From NCBI GenBank assembly GCA_021156345.1, contig JAJNDJ010000018.1:1-9822 (forward strand): a stretch of DNA of 9,822 bases, in the 5' to 3' direction. Source of the stretch: Rubrobacteraceae bacterium. Lineage in GTDB: Bacteria; Actinomycetota; Rubrobacteria; Rubrobacterales; Rubrobacteraceae. The notes beneath the pieces are model-generated. The model had not been told where the DNA came from, searched no databases, and saw only the letters and a list, made by a program, of their open reading frames with translations. Shown piece by piece: positions 1 through 8,000 of the stretch. Each line of letters starts with the position of its first letter. The stretch's first letter is position 1. A program made the position numbers and the translations under genes.

Positions 1-723
1 GGCCGGGCCTGCCCAACTGCGGCGTACAGGAGCTCGCGTCCAGTCCGAGGATGGGGTGCCGGTCAACCGCTGCCGCAGCCGCTCCGAAGAGGTCACTCTT
101 TACCTGCTCGGGCTCATCAGTAACCCGGCTCTTGACCCAGACCTGATCGATTGTCTCACCCCAGCGGGTAAAGATGCTGACACTGTAGCCAGACGAGATG
201 ATCTCGTCGAAATGCTCGAAGAGAGCCTCCCAGCTTAGGCCTTCGAAGACTCGCTGGCGCACCTCGTAGGCTGGCTCCACCTCCAACGTGATCCGGGTGA
301 GCGCACCCAGCGCGCCAAGCCCGACCACGAGGCCGTCGAAATCGGGTTCGTCTCGCCCGAGCCGTGCGTCGCCGTCGCCACGGCGCCTGCGATAGAGATG
401 TGGGGAAGCGAAGCGAGGTTGTGCAATGCTACACCTTCGGCGTTCAACTTGTGTACCAGCTCGCCGTACTTCAGGGCCGCGTTGAAGGAGACCGTATCTG
501 CTGCATGGTCGACGACTACGTCCATGGGCATAGCCTCAAGCGATATGAGCTCCGAAGAGTCGGCGATGTCGTTGAACGAGTGTCGGGAGCCCAAGACCCG
601 CACACGGGGTGCGTTTGCGATAATCTCTTGCACCTGCTCGATCGTCGATGGCCGGTGCAGCTTCTGCGCCCCGTAGGTGTAATTGCCAGCCCAGTTCCTT
701 CCTGGAGAACGATCTTGGATCAT
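1..723 (-). pseudogene. FAD-linked alditol/aldonolactone oxidase, N-terminal part, disrupted by internal deletion and frameshift; runs off left edge
   Basis: The ATG at 723-721 opens a protein whose first 123 residues match the FAD-binding half of the VAO/PCMH flavoproteins, closest by eye to actinobacterial alditol (xylitol/sorbitol) oxidase. Visible marks are NWAGNYTY near residue 10, the GSRHSFNDIA loop whose His48 should carry covalent FAD, and SLPHISIAGAVATATHGSG at 105-123. After HGSG the frame is lost and ends at a stop near 235. A second minus-strand frame resumes at once as RDEPDFDGLVVGLGALGALT and stays open to base 1 (…EPAYEVRQRVFEGLSW…, then SVSIFTRW and QVWVKSR), all typical of the family. 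Comparison with alditol oxidase as I remember it indicates that about 27 residues between HGSG and RDE are missing, so this is a deletion of about 80 bp that also shifts frame. An AGGAGG Shine-Dalgarno sits 12 nt before the ATG. Family enzymes oxidise polyols or lactones with O2, giving H2O2; this copy should be inactive. An assembly error is the alternative. Confidence 0.82.
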
Positions 724-824
724 CGCCTTGCTCTTCCTCCTGCCCTCGGAGTCACAGTCTGTTCGCCGATAAGAAGCCAGCTATGGATACCACTCATGAG
801 GATTTCACGCCCCACTCCCTTACG

Positions 825-1231
825 CTAACCAAAGGGTTGGTACCTATGGCCCGGCTCCTCGGATGCCACATATTCGACGTGCACTACTGCATGCTCCCAG
901 AGCAAGAGGGCATTGCCATCGGGGTCGCGGAACATCGCTTGCGTCCCCCTGGGCGTCTCCGTAGGCGGTAACTCGAAGTCGATGCCCTTGGCAACAAGCT
1001 CTTCGTGGATCGCTCGGATGTCATCGGTGGCCACGACGATGATCCGTACATGCTGGGGAGCATGCAGGCGGACCAGGTCACCAGCATTAGCGAGGTCGCG
1101 GAGTTCTCGGGGGCCACTTCGGACCAACGCATGCCCTTTCTCCACGTATTGTCCACCAGCAGTTCGAAGCCCAGGGTGTCCACGTAGAAATCCTTGGCAG
1201 CGAGCCACGCTGGGTCAGTGGTTACCTCCAA
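825..1231 (-). pseudogene. VOC (glyoxalase/dioxygenase fold) family protein, frameshifted
   Basis: Two overlapping minus-strand frames together spell one small vicinal-oxygen-chelate protein. The first, from a TTG at 1231, gives AAKDFYVDTLGFELLVDN and then RWSEVAPENSATSLMLVTW, the usual first half of these proteins. The second supplies the rest: IIVVATDDIRAIHEELVAKG, then PRGTQAMFRDPDGNALLLWEH, ending at 825. The join falls between about 1075 and 1040, so one small indel accounts for the break. The amino end is also shorter than usual: the first beta strand is missing, stops lie just upstream in the same frame, and no ATG or clear ribosome site fits. The carboxyl end carries about 20 extra residues after the expected LLWE end. 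Relatives include glyoxalases, bleomycin-binding proteins and many uncharacterised enzymes, so no substrate can be named. With the broken oxidase next door it suggests a decaying segment, although a single-base sequencing error could explain this gene alone. Confidence 0.72.
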
Positions 1232-1513
1232 GCATGGAGGCCCTACCTATCACGTACAACATTCTCACAGACAGCTCCTCGGCCCCATGGAACATATGTA
1301 CTGAGGGCGCCTCATACGGGCAGACTAGGCGGCGGCTGTTATCTGGAGGTCCTCAAAGCATAGTCAGAATCTAGTATTTGTGGCCCGCATCAGGACAAGG
1401 TTAGCTTGTGCCAGGCAAGTTCGAGGCAGAGATGGCATTCTGGTGCGGATCCAGTGAAGTGGGCGCTGTCCTTCGGCTACCCGGGCGGCGAGCAGCCGAT
1501 ATCCACACCCTCC
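1232..1513. other. Intergenic stretch, no gene recognised
   Basis: About 280 bp between the broken VOC gene and the response regulator stop. No reading frame here has family-like sequence or a ribosome site. The only structure noted is a weak hairpin close to the response regulator stop, listed separately. Confidence 0.5.
1474..1498 (-). terminator. Weak hairpin downstream of the response regulator
   Basis: CGGCT (1474-1478) and AGCCG (1494-1498) are complementary across a GC-rich 15-nt loop, starting about 15 nt after the response regulator stop codon. No T-run follows on the minus strand, so this is only a candidate end of the two-component transcript. Confidence 0.22.
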
Positions 1514-2179
1514 TCACACTCTGCCATGACCTATCCCGGCGTCGCGGGCGCGAATGACGGCCTGCGCCCTGTCGGCAACCTGTAGCTTGACCAGGATGTT
1601 AGAGACGTGGTTTCTAACCGTCTTCAGGCTCACGAACAATTGCCGGGCTATCTCCTGGTTGCTCTTGCCCTGCGCAACCAGGGAGAGGATCTCCTCTTCA
1701 CGTTCGGTGAGCTCCGGGAAGGCGCGTTGAGGTGCGGCTGAGCGGGGGACGGAAAAGTAGCCTATGATGCGCTCGGCCACTCCAGGTCCGAAGACGGCTT
1801 CTCCGCTCGTCACCGCTCGGATCGCGTACACTACGCCCTCGCCGCCAGAGTCCTTTAATAGGTAGCCTTTGGCCCCGGCACGCATCGCGGCGAAAACCGA
1901 ATCGTCGTCTTCGAACATGGTGAGCATCAACACGCCGACACGCGGGTTCGCACGCAAGATCTCGCGGGTGGCCTCTATACCGTTCAGGCCTGGCATCTTT
2001 ATGTCCATTAGGACAACGTGGGGCTTGAGCTCGTGAGCCAGCTCCACCGCCTCCTCGCCACTCGCGGCCTCTCCTACGACCGCGACGTCGGCCACCCGGT
2101 CCAGACGGCCGCGCATGCCCTCTCGAAAGAGCGGGTGGTCATCGGCTATCAGTACGCGAATGGTATCGTTCATGCTCAT
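1514..2179 (-). CDS. NarL/FixJ-family two-component response regulator
   Basis: A 221-residue cytoplasmic regulator with a receiver domain (about 7-125) and a LuxR/NarL helix-turn-helix (about 155-215). The receiver has the full phosphorylation site: acidic pair D13-D14, phospho-acceptor D59 in LMDIKMPG, T87 in LMLTMF and K109 in GYLLKD. The output domain shows LTEREEEILSLVAQGKSN followed by the recognition region SLKTVRNHVSNILVKL. It should be phosphorylated by the kinase encoded just upstream and then bind DNA as a dimer. Its ATG at 2179 overlaps the kinase TGA as ATGA, a sign of translational coupling. AGGAG lies only 3 nt before this ATG but 9 nt before a second ATG at 2173 (MNDTIRVLIADDH), so the shorter start is a good alternative. 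All key residues are present. The target genes cannot be read from the sequence. Confidence 0.95.
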   Translation of the reverse strand: MSMNDTIRVLIADDHPLFREGMRGRLDRVADVAVVGEAASGEEAVELAHELKPHVVLMDIKMPGLNGIEATREILRANPRVGVLMLTMFEDDDSVFAAMRAGAKGYLLKDSGGEGVVYAIRAVTSGEAVFGPGVAERIIGYFSVPRSAAPQRAFPELTEREEEILSLVAQGKSNQEIARQLFVSLKTVRNHVSNILVKLQVADRAQAVIRARDAGIGHGRV

Positions 2180-4023
2180 TCACTCCTCTCTACGGGGATC
2201 GTCTGCGCGGTCTGGAAAGGTAGAACCGCCCTAAGCAAGGTGCCGCCCCCTGCCAAGGGCTTTACGACGCACCGGCCTCCTAGCTCCTCTGTCCTTTCGC
2301 GCATCGAGATCATGCCGACTCCGGCCCTATCGTCTTCCCGAATACCCCTCCCATCGTCCTCTACCTCCACGATCAGGGCTCCTGCCTCCTCGTCCAGCCT
2401 TATGCGAACTGAACAGTGGCTCGCTCTGGCGTGGCGCACTACATTGGCCAAGGCTTCCTGGACTATCCTATAGCATGCTACTTCCACCGCCGCGGGCAAG
2501 TGCGACAACTCCCCGGTGTTTTCCACCGAAACGTGCAGACCCGCCGGACCGTACTGGATGGCTGCTTCCCTCAGGGCCCCCATGAGACCAAGCTCGTCGA
2601 GGGCAGGCGGCCTCAGGGCGTGTACCGAGTGTCTAACGTCTGAGACGATCTCCCTGGCGCGCTTGGAGAGCTTGGCAATCAGGGCTGAGGCTTCAGGATG
2701 GTCCGAGACGAGATCGCTCGCAGTCTCGAGTTCGAGCATGAGAGCGGCCAACTGGGGACCCACTCCATCGTGCAGGTCCCGTCTCAGGCGCCGCCGCTCC
2801 TCCTCTCGGGCGCTGACAAGGCTCTCCCTCGACCTCTGCAACTCCGTGTTTGCCTGCTCAAGCTCTAGGTTGGCTTTCTTGAGGTCCGCGCTTGCGCGGA
2901 AGGCTTGCGTACGGCTGCGCGCGAGGATCCAGGTGATGCCGAAGAGCAAGAAACTCACGCTGACACCGCTCAGGAGCACGAAGGCCGGGAGGTTGCTCTT
3001 TGCTCCTCTCTCGAATGCTGGCAGCGTGGCGAAGTACAGGGCCCACTCGCGTGTCCCGGATCGTGTATCGGCTATTTTTATTCGTCTCAGCTTGGCGAAG
3101 AGAGTCGCATCCCCCTTCTCCCCGGCATTCCTCACGCCATTGTTGTCGTAGAGCAGCGAGCTCGATGCCGCGTCCTCGCCGTCGTATACCTCGAAGTCTA
3201 TGGCGGGGTGGAAGGTTCTACCGAAGGTGTGGGCAAAGAGTTCATCCGCCTTGAAGGTACCGACGACGAACCCTCTGAGGGTGCGCCTCCGTTCCGTAAC
3301 GGTGCCCCTTGGCTGGCCCTCCTGGTAAACGGGCAGATACACCACAAAGCCTTTTTTCAGAATCAAATCCGCCTCAGAGTCAGGGGGAGCATTGGTCAAC
3401 ACGTAGTCCATCCTCGTGGCCTGCGGCTCGCCGGTGTCTCGCGCCCGGTCCATGACGGACCGGTGGGCGGGATCCGAGTACGCGTCGTAGTTGATCATCT
3501 TCCGGTTGGCCTCAAAAGAGGGCCCCACGAACTTCAATGGGAAGTAAGCCGAGTGTTCGCCGTTCGGTTCTGGCCACAGATCTCGTACACCCTCTTCCCG
3601 TGCCTCTCGGGAGTAAGCCTCTCTCTCCCTAGGTCTGACATACCTCGCAAAGCTCAACGACTGTAGTCCCTCGAGATTTTGGGAACTGCGAAGTCGGCTC
3701 CCCGGTTCTATGCTCCTGACGTAACCGTCCCACTCGTCGCGCTCGACCGAACCGCTCACGCGCAACAACCCCCGGGCGCCGAACATCGCGGCGAGGTTCG
3801 CGTTCACACGACGGTAGATGGCTGCCCTCGTTGCCTGGGTGGTCTCGTCGAACCGGGTGCGTGCTTCTGCCTCGACGTTCTGGCGAACGTAGTAGAAGGC
3901 CAAGATGGTGAGGAAGAGTGCTATCAATAGTACCCCGTACGCCGCTGCTCCGCGGTGCAGGTGGCGCCCGAGACGAGCAAACCCCGACCGCAGCGCCTTC
4001 CACCCAGCGTTCAACCTACTCAT
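2176..4023 (-). CDS. CHASE-domain membrane sensor histidine kinase (HisKA_3 type)
   Basis: A 615-residue sensor kinase. A basic amino end is followed by membrane helix 1 (about 29-46), an extracytoplasmic CHASE-like region (about 56-336, including a stretch with SLSFARYVRP and later YFPLKFVGP), membrane helix 2 (about 345-368) and a short coiled coil (about 374-408). The HisKA_3 dimerisation domain has the phospho-acceptor H418 in RRDLHDGVG, and the HATPase_c domain has an N box with N527 (EALANVVRHA), VEDDGRGI near 555-562 and GVGMISMRER near 568. CHASE domains sense small extracellular ligands; the ligand here is unknown. The kinase should phosphorylate D59 of the regulator encoded by the next gene, with which it shares an ATGA overlap. 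I chose the ATG at 4023 because AGGTGG lies 8 nt upstream; a GTG at 4035 would add four residues but overlaps that site. All catalytic motifs are present. Confidence 0.93.
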   Translation of the reverse strand: MSRLNAGWKALRSGFARLGRHLHRGAAAYGVLLIALFLTILAFYYVRQNVEAEARTRFDETTQATRAAIYRRVNANLAAMFGARGLLRVSGSVERDEWDGYVRSIEPGSRLRSSQNLEGLQSLSFARYVRPREREAYSREAREEGVRDLWPEPNGEHSAYFPLKFVGPSFEANRKMINYDAYSDPAHRSVMDRARDTGEPQATRMDYVLTNAPPDSEADLILKKGFVVYLPVYQEGQPRGTVTERRRTLRGFVVGTFKADELFAHTFGRTFHPAIDFEVYDGEDAASSSLLYDNNGVRNAGEKGDATLFAKLRRIKIADTRSGTREWALYFATLPAFERGAKSNLPAFVLLSGVSVSFLLFGITWILARSRTQAFRASADLKKANLELEQANTELQRSRESLVSAREEERRRLRRDLHDGVGPQLAALMLELETASDLVSDHPEASALIAKLSKRAREIVSDVRHSVHALRPPALDELGLMGALREAAIQYGPAGLHVSVENTGELSHLPAAVEVACYRIVQEALANVVRHARASHCSVRIRLDEEAGALIVEVEDDGRGIREDDRAGVGMISMRERTEELGGRCVVKPLAGGGTLLRAVLPFQTAQTIPVERSE

Positions 4024-4324
4024 ACCAGTCACCACCTGAGACGCCCGTACGGCGAGCAGCCAGCGCTAACGCACTGCGTTGGATGGCCACGCTTTCCTAC
4101 TCTCGCCGGGGCTCGTCGCCTGGGGCTGTGATCTCTCAGATGGATCGCCTTTCTGTTCAGGCCTTTCTCAAGCTGGAATGATGGCACCGGACGCGGCCTG
4201 GTGCATCTGAAGCGGCCGAGAATTAGCCTGTCCGGCAACCAGCAGTGACCCCTCCAGACTTCGTGGTCCTTCCCGTGCCTCTGTTCGCTAGACGTCTTGT
4301 TGTTCCTCTCGAAGACCGTATCGA
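4024..4324. other. Upstream region of the two-component operon, no gene recognised
   Basis: About 300 bp before the kinase start. Reading frames exist on both strands but begin at weak GTG or TTG codons without ribosome sites and have no family resemblance. The leader and promoter of the kinase operon must lie here or further upstream, but I see no convincing -35/-10 pair. Confidence 0.45.
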
Positions 4325-4566
4325 GTGCGGTCTCTGCCGCAAGCCTAGACGGGAAAGCGTCCCACCGTCATGGGCACAGGTCCCGAGTTGGACGGGATTA
4401 TCTTCCCGAGCAGCTCGGGATAGATGCCTGAAAGAGGTTCGCTACTCAAATGTCCCGTCCCAGGTGCGATCCGGCCGCAGACCCGAGAGGGAACAGGTCC
4501 CGCCGTCACCGGCACGATGCCCCGGTTGGAGGGAACCATCTTCCCGAGCAGTTCGTGACGGGTGCT
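4325..4566. repeat. Imperfect direct duplication of about 103 bp, period 138-139 bp
   Basis: Unit 1 (about 4325-4428) and unit 2 (about 4464-4566) align almost without gaps. Shared blocks include GTGCG, GCCGCA, GGGAA followed by GTCCC, CCGTCA, GTTGGA and an identical TCTTCCCGAGCAG (4401-4413 and 4539-4551, offset exactly 138). Identity is roughly 70-75% by eye. A separate stretch of about 35 bp lies between the units. The small stem GGGA-N5-TCCC is kept in both units, while the strong hairpin CCCGAG-CAG-CTCGGG of unit 1 is not kept in unit 2. Read on the minus strand, both units give ELLGK(M/I)(V/I)PSN followed by G and VP, but the frame has a stop just after unit 1 and no good ribosome site. 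Function unknown. Confidence 0.6.
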
Positions 4567-4596
4567 CATGACGACGGGACAACCCCAACTCTAGCC

Positions 4597-4614
4597 TTGA
4601 CTTCGTAATCGAAG
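4597..4614 (+). promoter_or_regulatory. Possible -35-like hexamer with overlapping dyad upstream of the small secreted-protein gene
   Basis: TTGACT (4597-4602) resembles a sigma-70 -35 box and overlaps the perfect dyad CTTCG-TAAT-CGAAG (4601-4614), about 55 nt before the ATG at 4670. No convincing -10 box lies at the right distance, so either the promoter is of another class or the resemblance is chance. The dyad could be an operator. Confidence 0.25.
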
Positions 4615-4669
4615 CACGCTCTGGCGGAGGATCTCTTTCCCGCCGGAGCAGCGAAGGAAAGGAGAGGCC

Positions 4670-5008
4670 ATGAACAAACCGACCTCCGTCCTCGGGCAAG
4701 CCCGACGGCGAATTGGCCCTGCAGGAAAGAGGGGTGGAATGGTGACCATAACGAGACGTTGCGTGTGCGCGTTGGCCCTCGTTCTACTATTCGTCGCCGC
4801 TGGAGCCGGCAGTATGCCGAACAGTGTAACCAGAGCACAGGAATCGCTCCCTCTGGATCCTATCCTCCTCGATTTCGGACATATGGTCCGAACCATGGGT
4901 AATCCCGCCGAGGCGGACACACTGGCGGATGCCGACCAAGAGCCTAAAGACGAGTGCGGCTGTTACAAGGGCACGCTTTCGACAAGAGTACGTCACAAAA
5001 CACATTGA
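4670..5008 (+). CDS. Small predicted secreted protein of unknown function
   Basis: A 112-residue protein that I do not recognise. The ATG at 4670 has an excellent ribosome site (AAGGAAAGGAG, 5 nt spacing). The amino end is long and basic (residues 1-31), followed by a hydrophobic run, ALALVLLFVAAGAG (about 34-47), so it reads as a signal peptide or a single membrane anchor. A second in-frame ATG at 4739 (residue 24), with AGGAAAGAGGGG just before it, would give an 89-residue precursor with a more ordinary signal peptide. The rest is short and acidic (PAEADTLADADQEPKDE) and ends with a CGC cysteine pair in ECGCYKG plus a basic tail. It lies upstream of, and divergent from, the CHASE kinase operon, and converges on the large regulator. 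An export-then-sense link to the kinase is possible but is only a guess. Confidence 0.55.
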   Translation: MNKPTSVLGQARRRIGPAGKRGGMVTITRRCVCALALVLLFVAAGAGSMPNSVTRAQESLPLDPILLDFGHMVRTMGNPAEADTLADADQEPKDECGCYKGTLSTRVRHKTH

Positions 5009-5043
5009 CGGCATCGCTTACACGCCTACGCACGGCGAGCTAT

Positions 5044-5090
5044 CAGCCTGTCAGCTCTTTGTCTGCTGAAAGTTGAGGGCCGACAGGCTG
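5044..5090. terminator. Hairpin between convergent genes, possible two-way terminator
   Basis: A perfect 9-bp inverted repeat, CAGCCTGTC (5044-5052) with GACAGGCTG (5082-5090), lies between the stop of the small secreted-protein gene (5008) and the stop of the large regulator (5092). The loop has a smaller CTTT/AAAG stem (5057-5060 with 5069-5072). No T-run follows on either strand, so it is not a textbook intrinsic terminator, but its place between convergent stop codons fits termination or 3'-end protection for both transcripts. Confidence 0.5.
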
Positions 5091-5091
5091 G

Positions 5092-8000
5092 CTAGCTGCT
5101 CTTGTCCGATTGGGACAACCCTCGTTCGACCACCCAGGCGGAGAGCCGGGAGCGGGAGTTCAGGCCGAGCCTCTTGAGGATCTTGGTAATGTGGGTGGCG
5201 ACCGTGTGCTCGGAGATAGAGAGTTCCGAGGCGATCTGGCGGTTGGTGAGTCCACGGGAAACCTGTACCGCTACCTCCTCCTCACGCGGGGTAAGGGCGG
5301 TAGTGTTCTGGCCCGAGCGGTGGGTGGTCGGTGGAGGCAAGAGAGGTTCCCCTATGTCGAGCGAGTACTCGATAGCCCGCTCGGGCGTCATGGCTCGACC
5401 CTCCACCAAGGTCGTTCGCCATGTGATCTCACCCAGGCTGGAACGCGCGGTGGCTAGATAAGGATCCAGTACCATGCGATCTTCGGGCCGCAAGGGCACC
5501 CCGCTCTCTTTACGCAGCGCCTCGGCCGCCCCCCACAGCCGCGCCGCTCTTTTCGCGCTGCCCCGCGCCCCGGCTGCGCTTGCCATTATCCCCAGGCAGT
5601 CGGCGATGTGCTGCGTGTCCTGGGCTTTCTGGAGCAGTTTCAAGCTCTCTTCGCCCAGCGCTTGAACCCGTCCATGATCGCCCTGGGTCAACGCCGCAAG
5701 GGCCGAATTCATGAGGCTTATGGCAATATTGGAGCTGTCACCGATCGCTCGAAACAACGCCAAGCTCTCATCGAGCAACGCCGTCGCCTGTCCGGGGTCG
5801 CCATGTGCCAACATCGTAATCCCCAGGTTACCCAGGGAGACAGCGGTCCTCCGTACGTTTCCGGTCCCCCGGCTCAACGCCAAGGCTTCGCTGAAGAACG
5901 AGTTCGACTGCTCCTGTTCTCCTTTGGCCGATGCCAATACGCCCAGGCCATCGAGTACCCCGATAAGGTCTTCTCTACTTCCCAACTCTCGGTGCAACGT
6001 CAAGCTTTCTTCCAGCAGCGAGGTCGCCTGCTTGTAGTCCCCCCGATCCAGCGCCAAGGACCCCAAGTCGCCGAGTGCGTTCGCAACCCCCGATTTGTCA
6101 CCGGACCTTCGGTACAACTCCAGACTCTCTTCGTATGCTGTGCGCGCTCGCCCGTAATCGCCTTGCGGCTCCGCTATCCATCCCAACCCGTCAAGCGCCC
6201 TGGCGCGCACGGTCGCTGGTGCCACGCCGCTCCTTGCAACAGCCTCCAGGTACGTTCTCCCCTCGCTCAAATAACCCCGCGTGTACCAGAAAAGGCTCAG
6301 GGCGCCCGCGATTCGAGGTCCCAGATCGATACCCCGTTCGAGCGACCACGAGAGCGCTGCCCTGAGGTTGTCGTGTTCGGTCTGCAAACGATCCAGCCAC
6401 TCCACCTGCCGCGGCCCCTTGAGCTCCGGCTGGGCCTCTTCGGCCAAGGCGAGAAAGAACTCGGCGTGCCGACGCCAGACCGCCTCACCTTCCCCGCTAC
6501 TGCTTAACTTCTCCCACGCGTATTGCCTAACGGGCTCGAGCAGCCTGAAGCGTGCCCCCCTTTCCCAACTCTCTTCAACCACCACAAGCGACTTACCCAC
6601 CAGCATAGAAAGCAATTCCAGGATATCCTCTTCATCGATGCTTCCCCCCGCCCCGACGCTCTCTGCCGCTTCCGGGGTGAAGCCGCCGGCGAACGCGGAG
6701 AGACGCCGGAACAAGACTTGCTCGGTCCCCCCAAGCAACTCGTAGCTCCAGTCCAGCGTCGCCCTCAGGGTACGGTGGCGGTGGTCTGCGGTCCGCTCGC
6801 CGCCCGCAAGCAGTTTTGGGGATTGTCCAAGTCTGCCGGCGATCTGCTCAGCCGAGAGCAGCCCGACCCTAGCCGCCGCGAGCTCTATGGCCAGCGGTAT
6901 GCCTTCCAGTCTGGCGCATATCTGGGCCACCGCCCGAGCGTTCTCGGGCGTAAGTTCGAAGTCCGGGTGCCTCATCGAGACACGATCGGCGAACAGCCGC
7001 GCTGCCTCGTAGCCCTCGAGCTCCTCCACCGTAGGGGTCTTCTGGGCGCCGGGCACCGAGAGGGAAGGCACGAGCCAGATCGACTCGCCTGTCACGCCCA
7101 GGTGCTCCCTGCTGGTGGCAAGGACCCGCATCCGCGGACAAGAGTCGAGGAGAGACCTCGTTAGGCGCGCTACAGCGTCGATGAGTTGCTCGCAGTTGTC
7201 CAGGAGAAGCAGCATCTCTTTGCCGCCCAAGGCATCGAGGAGGCTCTCTAGGAGGAGAAGGCCTGGGCGCTCTCGCACCCCCAAAGTCCCGGCTACCTCC
7301 TGGGCGACCAGATCCGGCTCGGAGAGTGGCGCAAGCTCGATCAGCCACACCCCATCCGCGTAGGAACCTACGAGATCCCTGGCAACCTCGAGGGCCAATC
7401 GTGTCTTACCCGATCCTCCCGTGCCAGTCAGGGTCAGGAGTTGCGTTGCAGAGAGCGCCCTTTTGACCTCGAGTATCTCTCGTTCGCGTCCCACGAAGCT
7501 GGTTCTCGGTTCGCTTAGGTTATGCTTGCTGAGATCGGACGCCCCCTCTTGCGGGGGATCATCAAGCAACGGTGGGGGCGTCGGAAACGCACCCTCCGCT
7601 ATGTCGTCGCGCAGACGGCGTGTCGTGACGTCAGGCTCCGTGCCGAACTGCCTGGAGAGGGCCCTTGAGAGCTGCTCGTATTGAGAGAGCGCCTCATGCT
7701 GCCTGCCTGAGAGCGCATGTAGGCGCATCAAGCGGGTGTGCGCCTCCTCATGTGTAGGTTCCACAGATAAGGACCTCTGTAGCGCCTCGAGGCCTCGCTC
7801 GTAATCTCCGCGGGCCTCGTATAGGCCAGCCAATTCGATCAGCACTGAAAGGAATACCCTGCGAAGCTCTTGGCGCCTGTTCTCCGCCCACTCCTCATAG
7901 CGGTCATCGGGCAAGAGTTCTCCCGGATACAATTCGAGAGCCGCCCTGTAGGCCGCAGGATCTTGGGAACGACGAGCGGTCGCCACCGCTTGCTCGAAAG

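Noticed and set aside
364..828. Plus-strand reading frames of 90-154 codons opposite the oxidase
   Set aside because: They lie antisense to sequence with clear oxidase motifs and have no ribosome site or family resemblance.
2905..3666. A 253-codon plus-strand frame opposite the kinase
   Set aside because: It is a shadow of the GC-rich kinase coding strand; the kinase motifs on the other strand are unambiguous.
4029..4238. A 69-codon minus-strand frame just upstream of the kinase
   Set aside because: It begins with TTG without a ribosome site, overlaps the kinase start and has no recognisable sequence.
4325..4566. CRISPR array
   Set aside because: Only two long, imperfect units with one spacer-like gap; no short identical repeats and no cas genes.
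4345..4569. Minus-strand 74-codon frame spanning both 138-bp repeat units as a possible repeat peptide gene
   Set aside because: The peptide repeat is suggestive, but the opposite strand conserves a repeat peptide about as well, no ribosome site precedes the ATG, and unit 1 runs into a stop. I kept it as a repeat only.
5608..6507. A 299-codon plus-strand frame opposite the TPR region
   Set aside because: Its length comes from the repeated, stop-poor antisense of the TPR array; its peptide simply mirrors that repeat.
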